Assembly: GCA_051881815.1 (NCBI GenBank)
Contig: JBJEQP010000092.1
Coordinates: 1-64,000, forward strand
Source: UMGS363 sp051881815
Lineage (GTDB): Bacteria > Bacillota > Clostridia > Oscillospirales > Ruminococcaceae
Direction: 5' to 3'
DNA length: 64,000 nucleotides
Shown: positions 42,983 through 50,280 of the stretch, one piece after another
Position numbering within the stretch: the first letter of the stretch is position 1
How the letters are laid out: every line of letters begins with the position of its first letter
Translations under genes and position numbers: made by a program
The notes under the pieces: model-generated
What the model was told of the DNA's origin: nothing
The model's database searches: none
What the model saw: the letters and a program-made list of their open reading frames with translations, nothing else

Positions 42983-43669
42983 TTAAACAAGTTCATAATT
43001 CGACTTGATAACATCATCAAAAACAACACGGCCATCCTGCATGGAAATGATCCTTCCGCCGAATTCCTGCACGATCTCATGCTCGTGAGTTACCATAATG
43101 ACCGTCGTTCCGCAATCGTTGATAGCCTGCAAAAGCTCAACTATGTCGTGCTTGAGTGCAGGGTCAAGGTTGCCGGTCGGCTCGTCCGCAATTATAAGCT
43201 GCGGATCGTTCACAAGCGCTCTTGCTATCGCCGCTCTTTGCTTTTCACCGCCCGAAAGCTCACTCGGCTTGCAGTAAGCCTTGTCTTTAAGCCCAACAAG
43301 ATCAATAACGTAAGGCACTCTGTTTCGGATGTATTTATTGGAAGCGTTGATGCAGCGCAGCACGAATGCAACGTTGTCATAAACGGTCATACTTTCGATA
43401 AGCTTGAAATCCTGAAAAACGCAGCCGATAGTTCTCCTGAGCCTGTAAGCGTTCCTCTTTTTCATTTTTGTTAGGTTAAAGCCGTTCACCTGCAGCCTGC
43501 CCTTTGTCGGTTCGATCTCTTTGAGAAGGAGCCTTATGAACGTGCTTTTTCCTGCGCCGGATTTGCCGACAACGAACACAAATTCGCCGTCCTTTATTTT
43601 AATGTTGACATCATTCAAAGCGTCAACGCCGTTTGAATATGTAACAGATACATTTCGAAGTTCAACCAA
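42983..43669 (-). CDS. ftsE: Cell-division ABC ATPase FtsE
   Basis: 228 residues. Walker A GKSGAGKS, signature LSGGEKQR, Walker B LIIADEPTGNLDP, switch His in VTHEHEI. The start codon is TTG at 43669, with GGCGGTG upstream; no ATG fits. It is the first gene of the long leftward train down to 33828. No strong promoter was identified in the 200 bp ahead. Confidence 0.95.
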   Translation of the reverse strand: MVELRNVSVTYSNGVDALNDVNIKIKDGEFVFVVGKSGAGKSTFIRLLLKEIEPTKGRLQVNGFNLTKMKKRNAYRLRRTIGCVFQDFKLIESMTVYDNVAFVLRCINASNKYIRNRVPYVIDLVGLKDKAYCKPSELSGGEKQRAAIARALVNDPQLIIADEPTGNLDPALKHDIVELLQAINDCGTTVIMVTHEHEIVQEFGGRIISMQDGRVVFDDVIKSNYELV

Positions 43670-43816
43670 TGATTTGCACCGCCAATCAAATTTTCTTTAA
43701 CATCTTTAACATAAGAACAGAAAAGGGCAGAATTACGGCTGTACCGATACCGATAAACTACCGTTACCGAGCCGCTATCTTTGAGATTTCCGTAAATTCT
43801 CTTACGAAATGACAAA

Positions 43817-43839
43817 GGGGGCACCCCTTACCTGCCCCC
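43817..43839. terminator. Terminator after the CdaR-like gene
   Basis: GGGGGCA and TGCCCCC form the stem; TTTGTCATTTC follows on the minus strand and ATTTTTTGTTT on the plus strand, so it may work both ways. It separates the regulator gene from ftsE. Confidence 0.75.
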
Positions 43840-43872
43840 ATTTTTTGTTTAATTTAGAATATGATCTAATTT

Positions 43873-44958
43873 TTAGAATTTAACAGGGTTTGCCGAAAGA
43901 TACTTCTTTACCATAAGTGCGATCTTGAATACGATAGCGTGGTCGAATTCTCTGAGGTCAAGTCCTGTGAGCTTCTTTATCTTTTCAAGTCTGTAAACAA
44001 GTGTGTTTCTGTGAACAAAGAGCTTTCTCGAGGTTTCGGAAACGTTCAGATTGTTCTCAAAGAAACGCTGGATAGTGAAGAGCGTTTCGTGATCGAGCGA
44101 TTCGATCGAGCCCTTCTTGAAAACCTCCTGAAGGAAGGTCTCGCAGAGTGTTGTAGGGAGGTGATAGATAAGTCTTGCGATTCCGAGATTATCGTAGGAA
44201 ACGATAGACTTGTCCGTGTCAAATACCTTGCCGACTTCAAGTGCGATCTGTGCTTCCTTGAACGAACGCGCAAGATCCTTTATGCCGACAACAACAGTAC
44301 CGATGCCGACATTTACTCTTGTGTAGAATTCGCTCGAAAGGGTATCGGAAATAGAACGAGCAAGCTTTTCAAGATCCTTCGATTCAACATTGCTCTTTAC
44401 TTCCTTGACAAGAATGATATCCGATTCGGTAATGTTGAGAACGAAATCCTTTGTCTTGTCGGGGAAGAGGTTCTGAATGATATCGAATGCGGAAACATCG
44501 TTCGAGGAAATGATCCTGATAAGAAGGACCACACGACTTACATCGCTGTTGAAGTGAAGCTCTCTTGCCTTTACAACGATATCGCCGGGAAGGATATTGT
44601 CGAGAACAACATTCTTGATGAAGTTGCTGCGGTCATATTTTTCATCATAATACTGCTTGATGGAAGAAAGGGTGATAGCCATAATGCTTGCATATTTTGC
44701 AGCATTATCATCGGTTCCCTCAACAAAAACAGCATAGTCGGGCTTTATATGCGAACCGAATGGCTTGTATGTATAGCCATCTCTCACAAAAATGTCGTGA
44801 GAATCACTCAAATCGAGAGAAACGAACTCATTTGTTGTACCGATCTTGGAAAGATCGCTGCAGGCAACAATAGCGGCAGTCGAATCAACAACACCGATAG
44901 TACAGTCCATTGTATCTCTCATCTGGTGAATAAGTCCCTGGAACAATCTGTTTGACAT
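43873..44958 (-). CDS. CdaR/PucR-family transcriptional regulator
   Basis: 361 residues. An N-terminal sensor region (DTMDCTIGVVDSTAAIVACS) leads to a GGDEF-like middle part (VNVGIGTVVVGIKDLARSFK) and a C-terminal helix-turn-helix of the HTH_30 type (NLNVSETSRKLFVHRNTLVY, RLEKIKKLTGLDL). Family members control sugar-acid or purine use. It stands alone between terminators, so its targets cannot be read from context; the neighbouring HPr gene has its own promoter. A TAGAAT box at 45119-45124 is the best promoter trace, without a clear -35. Confidence 0.88.
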   Translation of the reverse strand: MSNRLFQGLIHQMRDTMDCTIGVVDSTAAIVACSDLSKIGTTNEFVSLDLSDSHDIFVRDGYTYKPFGSHIKPDYAVFVEGTDDNAAKYASIMAITLSSIKQYYDEKYDRSNFIKNVVLDNILPGDIVVKARELHFNSDVSRVVLLIRIISSNDVSAFDIIQNLFPDKTKDFVLNITESDIILVKEVKSNVESKDLEKLARSISDTLSSEFYTRVNVGIGTVVVGIKDLARSFKEAQIALEVGKVFDTDKSIVSYDNLGIARLIYHLPTTLCETFLQEVFKKGSIESLDHETLFTIQRFFENNLNVSETSRKLFVHRNTLVYRLEKIKKLTGLDLREFDHAIVFKIALMVKKYLSANPVKF

Positions 44959-45234
44959 AGCCTTGACATCCTTTCATACCGAATAATCACGGATTTAACA
45001 TAAAATCGCATCTACCCGAACATAAGCAGACACAATATTCTGCTGCAAGCTTTACAGCTTTAATCAAAAGTCACCAAAAAACAATGACATTTTCTCCATT
45101 AAATATATTACAGAGTATATTCTATCACATTTTGTGCAAATTTGTGTGAACAATTTATTAATTCCTATCGTTTTTAATAAAAAATTTAGATAATACATCT
45201 AAAATCCATATATGATTTTCGTAAATATACAAAA

Positions 45235-45262
45235 AAGCCGTCGGAAAAGCTTCCAACGGCTT
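45235..45262 (-). terminator. Rho-independent terminator of the HPr gene
   Basis: AAGCCGT.GGAA/TTCC.ACGGCTT stem with one mismatch, followed on the minus strand by TTTTTTG, 16 bp after the stop. Confidence 0.88.
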
Positions 45263-45278
45263 AAAATGTATAGAGAAT

Positions 45279-45551
45279 TTATCTTGTTTCCTCAGCAAAA
45301 CCGCTTTCAACAAGCTCAACAAGTCCGTCAACAGCTGCTTCTTCGTCAGCGCCGTCAGCGATAACTCTGATCTGTGTGCCGCCTACGATGCCGAGGGAAA
45401 GAATGCCGAGAAGAGATTTTGCATTTACTCTTCTTTCTTCCTTTTCGATCCAGATAGAGGACTTGAATTCGTTTGCCTTTTGAATGAAGAATGTTGCGGG
45501 ACGAGCGTGAAGACCAACCTGATTCTGAACAATTACATCTTTAACGTACAT
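45279..45551 (-). CDS. ptsH: Phosphocarrier protein HPr
   Basis: 90 residues. The phosphorylated His15 (GLHARPA) and the regulatory Ser46 (NAKSLLGILSLGI) are both present, so it can act in sugar phosphotransfer and, after HPr-kinase action, as a CcpA co-repressor. It is not a Crh, which lacks His15. No EI or PTS permease gene is adjacent; it is monocistronic. AAGGAGAG precedes the ATG. Confidence 0.95.
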   Translation of the reverse strand: MYVKDVIVQNQVGLHARPATFFIQKANEFKSSIWIEKEERRVNAKSLLGILSLGIVGGTQIRVIADGADEEAAVDGLVELVESGFAEETR

Positions 45552-45651
45552 AATTCTCTCTCCTTACTCATTTCTTAAAAGCTTTTATATATCAAAAAAG
45601 CCGGGGCGATCATATATTTATGTTAAACCGCCTTTTCTTTTTATTGTTTAT

Positions 45652-45680
45652 ATTATAACCCCGAAATCAGCAATAGTCAA
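45652..45680 (-). promoter_or_regulatory. SigA-type promoter of the HPr gene
   Basis: Minus strand TTGACT (45680-45675), 17-bp spacer, TATAAT (45657-45652). The remaining 45681-45851 shows an AT-rich hairpin just after trmD (ATCAATAAAT/ATTTATCGAT, 45834-45859) and nothing else. Confidence 0.82.
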
Positions 45681-45851
45681 CGGCAATTTGTCATAAATCC
45701 GGAGTTTGGGCGAAAATTCTGCTATTTTGATTAACTGTGCAGTTTATGCCGCGTTCGGTTTGTTCATAATTACTAATTTTATCACCTATGAACAAAATTC
45801 CACAGAAAATTATAGTTAAATCGTCAAAAGCTTATCAATAAATTATATGAT

Positions 45852-46568
45852 TTATCGATTCTTTTTGTTCACATCTATATTTTGTTCATATTTTGCATAC
45901 ATATCGGGTCGTCTTTGTTTGGTTATTTCGACAGACATTTTGTGACGATATTCTGCAATATTTTTGTGATGTCCCGTCAGCAGAACGGGCGGAACAGCCT
46001 CGCCTTCCCACACCTCGGGTTTTGTATAATGCGGATACTCGAGCAGACCTGCAAAGTGGCTCTCGTCGGTAAAGCACTCCTCCGAAGAAAGCACCCCGGG
46101 GCACATCCTCGCCACAGCGTCTATCATCACCATCGCAGGAAGCTCGCCGCCCGTGAGAACGTAGTCACCGATAGAGATATCCTCATCAACGATCCTGTCA
46201 AGAACACGCTGGTCAACGCCCTCATAATGTCCGCAAAGCACGAACAGCCTCGGCATTTTCGACAGCTCTATCGCTTTTTTCTGCGTGAAAACGCTTCCCT
46301 TCGGCGACATATAGATGACATACGGCTTTTCCTCCGCCATTTCCGCAACAGCATTGTAGCATCGGTAGATAGGGTCAGCCTGCATCACCATTCCCATTCC
46401 GCCGCCGTAGGGAGTATCATCGACCCTGCGGTGCTTGTCGAGCGTGTAGTCGCGTATCTGGTGGCAGCATACCTCGATCTTTCCGGCTTTTCTGGCTCTG
46501 CCGATGATGCTCTCGGAGAGGACGTTCTCGCACATTTCGGGAAAAAGCGTTGCAACGTCAATCCTCAT
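45852..46568 (-). CDS. trmD: tRNA (guanine37-N1)-methyltransferase TrmD
   Basis: 238 residues from ATG 46568 (MRIDVATLFPEM), which has GGAGGG upstream; the longer open frame was rejected. Knotted SPOUT motifs are clear: DDTPYGGGMGMVMQ, FVLCGHYEGVDQRV and ISIGDYVLTGGELPAM. It methylates G37 of tRNAs and prevents frameshifting. It overlaps rimM by 11 bp. rplS, which normally follows, is not here. Confidence 0.97.
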   Translation of the reverse strand: MRIDVATLFPEMCENVLSESIIGRARKAGKIEVCCHQIRDYTLDKHRRVDDTPYGGGMGMVMQADPIYRCYNAVAEMAEEKPYVIYMSPKGSVFTQKKAIELSKMPRLFVLCGHYEGVDQRVLDRIVDEDISIGDYVLTGGELPAMVMIDAVARMCPGVLSSEECFTDESHFAGLLEYPHYTKPEVWEGEAVPPVLLTGHHKNIAEYRHKMSVEITKQRRPDMYAKYEQNIDVNKKNR

Positions 46569-47067
46569 CGAAAAGTCCCTCCAGCTTGTGGATAAGCATT
46601 TTACCCTCGGGAATATTCGTTTCAATCACAACATCGGGTATAGCAGGGATAAGCCTTATCTTACCGTCTGCGTCCTTGATATGGTAAACATCGTTCGCAC
46701 CCGTCTGGGTGATGTCGCAGATCTTGCCGTAATCGGTGCCGTCATCGTTGTCGAAGACCTCAAGTCCGATAAGATCCTGAACAAAGTAGCAGCCCTCTTC
46801 AAGCTCGACCTCGTTTCTGTCCATATAAAGTATCTTGTTGCGCATTTCCCGCGCCTGTTCAACGGTATCAACGCCCTTTATCTTCATAAGGACGATGTTT
46901 TTGTGAGGGTGCGCTCTTTCTATTTCAACGGGCGTTTGCCCCTTGTCAAAGTAGAGAGTGTCAAACTCGCAGAGGAACTCACGGGAATCGCACCACGCTT
47001 CAACACGCACTTCTCCTTTAAGACCCTGAACGGCTACGATCTTGCCTATTTCAAGAAATTGTTTCAT
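46558..47067 (-). CDS. rimM: 16S rRNA processing protein RimM
   Basis: 169 residues from ATG 47067 (MKQFLEIGKIVAVQGLKGEV), with AGGAG 7 nt ahead. The N-terminal RimM barrel and the C-terminal PRC-barrel (DLIGLEVFDNDDGTDYGKI, PEGKMLIHKLEGL) are complete. It assists 30S head assembly by binding S19. Confidence 0.96.
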   Translation of the reverse strand: MKQFLEIGKIVAVQGLKGEVRVEAWCDSREFLCEFDTLYFDKGQTPVEIERAHPHKNIVLMKIKGVDTVEQAREMRNKILYMDRNEVELEEGCYFVQDLIGLEVFDNDDGTDYGKICDITQTGANDVYHIKDADGKIRLIPAIPDVVIETNIPEGKMLIHKLEGLFDED

Positions 47068-47096
47068 AGCATTTTCTCCTATCGAAAACTGTAAAA

Positions 47097-47128
47097 AAAG
47101 GATATCGTGAGTTTTCACAATATCCTTT
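47097..47128 (-). terminator. Intra-operon terminator or attenuator between khpA and rimM
   Basis: AAAGGATAT.GTGA/TCAC.ATATCCTTT stem followed on the minus strand by TTTT. It would lower rimM-trmD relative to rpsP and khpA. Confidence 0.75.
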
Positions 47129-47148
47129 AGCGTTTATTGTTCGCAATA

Positions 47149-47382
47149 TCAGTCGATCTCAACCATTATCTTCTGGTTCTGTCTGCCTGCGCCTGCACGC
47201 ATAACGGTACGGATAGCCTTTGCGATCCTGCCCTGCTTGCCGATAACGCGTCCCATATCTTCTCTTGCAACGTGGAGATGATAAACGATCACGCCTTCCT
47301 CGTTAGGCTCGTCAACATCGATCTGAACAGCGTCCTTATCTTCAACAAGTCCGCTGACGATAGCTAAAAGCAAATCTTTCAT
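47149..47382 (-). CDS. khpA: KH-domain RNA-binding protein KhpA
   Basis: 77 residues from ATG 47382. A single KH fold with the RNA-binding GKQG loop (MGRVIGKQGRIAKAIRTVM). KhpA pairs with KhpB/EloR to bind many RNAs and affects division and wall synthesis. Its place after rpsP is standard. The 112 bp between it and rpsP hold no recognised feature. Confidence 0.94.
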   Translation of the reverse strand: MKDLLLAIVSGLVEDKDAVQIDVDEPNEEGVIVYHLHVAREDMGRVIGKQGRIAKAIRTVMRAGAGRQNQKIMVEID

Positions 47383-47509
47383 ATATAAAAACTCCATTCA
47401 TATTATTTTCGGAGCAAACGGTTCATTCCAAATCCACCTGCGGAAGAACGCCAGAGGCATCCGCCCCAGCGTCCGCACGATGTAAAACAGCAAAGCAAAA
47501 CTTCAAAAA

Positions 47510-47752
47510 TTACTTAACGTTATTCTTGTCGAAAAGCTTCTTAACAACCTCTGTGGGCTGTGCGCCGTTTGCGATCCATTTCTTTGCCTTTTCAGCGTCA
47601 ACACTGAAAACTGCAGGTTCCTTTGTGGAATCGTAGTAACCGATCTCCTCGATGAATCTGCCGTTTCTGGGATATCTGGAATCAGCAACAACGATTCTGT
47701 AGAAAGGAGCCTTCTTTGCGCCCATTCTTCTGAGTCTGATTTTAACTGCCAT
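47510..47752 (-). CDS. rpsP: 30S ribosomal protein S16
   Basis: 80 residues: AVKIRLRRMGAKKAPFYRIV and VADSRYPRNGRFIEEIGYYD are diagnostic. GGAGGTG precedes the ATG. Confidence 0.98.
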   Translation of the reverse strand: MAVKIRLRRMGAKKAPFYRIVVADSRYPRNGRFIEEIGYYDSTKEPAVFSVDAEKAKKWIANGAQPTEVVKKLFDKNNVK

Positions 47753-47793
47753 TTATATTCACCTCCAACAGTGTCTTAAATAATTCTAATATC

Positions 47794-48018
47794 TCAAAGC
47801 ATCTCTGCATTGAAACCGAAATAAACCGCTGCCGCAGCGACAGCCGAAACGACGGAAAACAGATAGGATATCTTTACAGCGGTATTTGCCTTTGCTTCTC
47901 CGCTTCCGGAATCGTTCCCATTCTCTTTTTCCCGTCTGCACTTCGCAAGATATATCGAAGGCTCTGCTGCAAAGAAAATGCAAAGCACAACGAGCATATC
48001 GAATGCAAACATTATCAT
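47794..48018 (-). CDS. Small two-helix membrane protein of unknown function
   Basis: 74 residues with hydrophobic stretches at both ends (FAFDMLVVLCIFFAA; LFSVVSAVAAAAVYFGF) and a charged middle. It lies between ffh and rpsP, a position normally without extra genes. An overlapping frame (47786-48097) is Cys- and Arg-rich and looks like a shadow. Start and function are tentative. Confidence 0.55.
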   Translation of the reverse strand: MIMFAFDMLVVLCIFFAAEPSIYLAKCRREKENGNDSGSGEAKANTAVKISYLFSVVSAVAAAAVYFGFNAEML

Positions 48019-48047
48019 AAAACAACCTCAACTCATAATTCCTTAAT

Positions 48048-48263
48048 TCAAAGCCATCCGAACAAAACTGCAAACCCAAACACCGTAAGCAGCACACCCA
48101 CAGCCCCTATGCGAAGCCGTACAGCATTTCTGCTTTTGCGCCGATTTCCCGTCCTGACATTTCGGTCAGCCCAGTAGCCGATAAAAAATTTCCAATCCAT
48201 GACCGCCGCCGCAATGCAGAATATCCCCATTGCCGCAAACAGTATAAAATAGAAAGCATCCAT
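48048..48263 (-). CDS. Small two-helix membrane protein of unknown function
   Basis: 71 residues: helix 1 FYFILFAAMGIFCIAAAVMD, a basic loop (RNVRTGNRRKSRNAVRLR) and helix 2 GAVGVLLTVFGFAVLFGWL. It starts 6 bp after the ffh stop and precedes the other small membrane gene by 29 bp. Both lie inside the ffh-rpsP operon. Confidence 0.6.
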   Translation of the reverse strand: MDAFYFILFAAMGIFCIAAAVMDWKFFIGYWADRNVRTGNRRKSRNAVRLRIGAVGVLLTVFGFAVLFGWL

Positions 48264-48269
48264 TTAGGA

Positions 48270-49640
48270 TCACTTCATCGGCGGAAGTCCGCCCATTCCC
48301 ATCATTCCTCTGGGAACGCGGAACTTATTTTTCTTTCCTTTTCCATTCTTTCCCATAATGCCGAGCTGCTTCATCATCTTCTGCATCTCTTCAAACTGCT
48401 TCAAGAGTCTGTTGACATCGGCAACTGTGTTTCCGCTTCCTGCCGCAATTCTGCGTTTTCTCGGCGGAGTTATGATAGACGGCTTTGCTCTTTCCGCAGG
48501 CGTCATTGAAAGGATAATAGCCTCAATGCGCCTTACCTGACCGTCGTCAACGTCAACATCGTCGAGCTTGTTTCCGACGCCTGGGAGCATACCGAGTATC
48601 TGCTTGATAGGACCCATTTTCTGGATCTGCTTCATCTGATCGAGTAGGTCGTTCATATCGAACGAATTCTCCTTGATCCTTTCAGCAAGCTTCTGGGTGT
48701 TTTCCTCGTCAAAGGTAGACTGTGCTCTCTCGATAAGTGTGAGCATATCGCCCATACCGAGGATACGGGAAGCCATTCTGTCGGGGTGGAAGGGTTCAAA
48801 ATCGTCAAGCTTTTCACCCGTTCCAACGAACTTGATCGGCTTGCCTGTTACAGCAAGTACGGAAAGTGCCGCACCGCCTCTTGTATCGGAGTCAAGCTTC
48901 GACATAAGAACGCTGTCGATACCGAGTGCGTCATCGAACGCTTTCGCAACATTGACCGCGTCCTGACCTGTCATCGCATCGACAACGAGCATTATCTCAT
49001 TCGGCGAGGTCTCGGTCTTTATTGCTTTAAGCTCATTCATAAGAGCTTCGTCTATATGAAGTCTGCCCGCAGTATCAAGGATAACAACATCGTTTCCGTG
49101 ATCCTTTGCGTGGCTGACCGCTTCCTTTGCGATCGTTACGGGGTTTATCTGACCCATTTCAAAGACCTTTACATCAGCCTTTTTGCCGACAACGCCGAGC
49201 TGGTCGATAGCCGCAGGACGGTAAACGTCGCAGGCAACGAGCAGCGGACGCTTGCCCATATCCTTGAAATACTTCGCAAGCTTTGCCGCATGGGTAGTTT
49301 TACCCGAACCCTGAAGGCCGCACATCATGATCACGCACGGAGGCTTCGAGGGGAATTCAATTCTTGCCGTGCCGTCGCCCATAAGAGCAACAAGCTCGTC
49401 ATTAACTATCTTTATCACCTGCTGGCCGGGAGTAAGGCTCTGCAGCACATCTTCGCCGACAGCACGCTCCGTCACCTTTGCAACGAAATCTTTAACGACC
49501 TTATAGTTTACGTCAGCTTCAAGCAGTGCAAGACGGACTTCACGCATCGCTTCCTTAACATCGGCCTCGGTAAGCTTTCCTCGTCCCTTCAGGCGCTTAA
49601 AAACGCTGCTGAGTTTTTCGGACAAGCCTTCAAACGCCAT
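48270..49640 (-). CDS. ffh: Signal recognition particle GTPase Ffh
   Basis: 456 residues with the N domain, GTPase motifs (GLQGSGKTTHAAKLA, DTAGRLHIDE, SKLDSDTRGGAAL) and Met-rich M domain (DLLDQMKQIQKMGPIKQILG; IEAIILSMTPAERAKP; GSGNTVADVNRLLKQFEEMQ). It targets membrane proteins to SecYEG through FtsY. Expected length. 18 bp after ylxM. Confidence 0.98.
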   Translation of the reverse strand: MAFEGLSEKLSSVFKRLKGRGKLTEADVKEAMREVRLALLEADVNYKVVKDFVAKVTERAVGEDVLQSLTPGQQVIKIVNDELVALMGDGTARIEFPSKPPCVIMMCGLQGSGKTTHAAKLAKYFKDMGKRPLLVACDVYRPAAIDQLGVVGKKADVKVFEMGQINPVTIAKEAVSHAKDHGNDVVILDTAGRLHIDEALMNELKAIKTETSPNEIMLVVDAMTGQDAVNVAKAFDDALGIDSVLMSKLDSDTRGGAALSVLAVTGKPIKFVGTGEKLDDFEPFHPDRMASRILGMGDMLTLIERAQSTFDEENTQKLAERIKENSFDMNDLLDQMKQIQKMGPIKQILGMLPGVGNKLDDVDVDDGQVRRIEAIILSMTPAERAKPSIITPPRKRRIAAGSGNTVADVNRLLKQFEEMQKMMKQLGIMGKNGKGKKNKFRVPRGMMGMGGLPPMK

Positions 49641-49658
49641 ACAAACACTCCTTTCGGG

Positions 49659-50051
49659 TCAAAACAGGTCTTTGTTATCCTCTGCAAGCTGAACAAGATA
49701 TTCAGCACGTTTGGTTATAGCTTTCGGAGCGGTCCAATGCAGACATTCTTCCTTTATGTCTGCGGCAAGCTGACCGACTTCGGTTATTATCTCATAATAT
49801 TTCTGCGAGCGCTGTGCAAGGTGGAATTTATCCTCAAGCTCAAGCATTGTCTGTTCACCGCGCTTGATGCTGTCGCGAACGCCCTGTCTTGTAATGTTTT
49901 CATGCTCTGCGATCTCGGAGAGTGACAGATCCTCGTTATAATAGAGGTCTATAACGTCACGCTGTTTATCCGTGAGCATATCCGCATAATAATCAAGCAG
50001 CACCGAAAACTGTAAATTCTTATCTCCGCTCACGTTCATTCCCCCGATCAT
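49659..50051 (-). CDS. ylxM: YlxM-family DNA-binding-like protein, SRP-associated
   Basis: About 130 residues. The sigma-70 region-4-like helix-turn-helix is plain: LTDKQRDVIDLYYNEDLSLS, EIAEHENITRQGVRDSIKRG. YlxM sits next to ffh in most Firmicutes and is thought to modulate the SRP. The start is uncertain: ATG 50051, ATG 50039 and GTG 50033 are in frame, and GGGGGA lies just ahead of 50039. Confidence 0.92.
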   Translation of the reverse strand: MIGGMNVSGDKNLQFSVLLDYYADMLTDKQRDVIDLYYNEDLSLSEIAEHENITRQGVRDSIKRGEQTMLELEDKFHLAQRSQKYYEIITEVGQLAADIKEECLHWTAPKAITKRAEYLVQLAEDNKDLF

Positions 50052-50078
50052 CAGATGTAAAGCAAAATTACTTTACAT

Positions 50079-50107
50079 ATTATACACTATTTCAACTCTT
50101 TTGTCAA
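50079..50107 (-). promoter_or_regulatory. SigA-type promoter of the ylxM-ffh-rpsP-trmD operon
   Basis: Minus strand TTGACA (50107-50102), 17-bp spacer, TATAAT (50084-50079). The transcript would begin near 50072, inside a short hairpin (GTAAAG/CTTTAC), with a leader of only about 20 nt. Confidence 0.87.
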
Positions 50108-50205
50108 TAGGTTTGAAGAAATTTAACATTTTCTGCGTTTTGACATATACACCCTGTTCAGAAAAAACACTTTTTGTCCATTTGTGTGAACTGCAAGCAA
50201 AAAGA

Positions 50206-50267
50206 ACAAGCTGTATTTCCTCTTCGCATAACAATATGCAAAATTTTTGTGAGAAATTACAGCTTGT
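50206..50267 (-). terminator. Terminator of the EAL-repeat gene
   Basis: ACAAGCTGTA.TTTC/GAAATTACAGCTTGT arms with a long loop, then TCTTTTTG on the minus strand, 14 bp after the stop. Confidence 0.72.
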
Positions 50268-50280
50268 ATAATCAATATTG

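Noticed and set aside
43939..44955. 338-codon frame opposite the CdaR-like gene
   Set aside because: Antisense shadow; the minus-strand protein has a clear family and a helix-turn-helix.
45279..45551. Crh instead of HPr
   Set aside because: His15 is present, which Crh lacks.
47786..48097. 103-codon Cys/Arg-rich frame overlapping the small membrane gene
   Set aside because: The overlapping 74-codon frame has a sensible two-helix pattern; this one looks out of frame.
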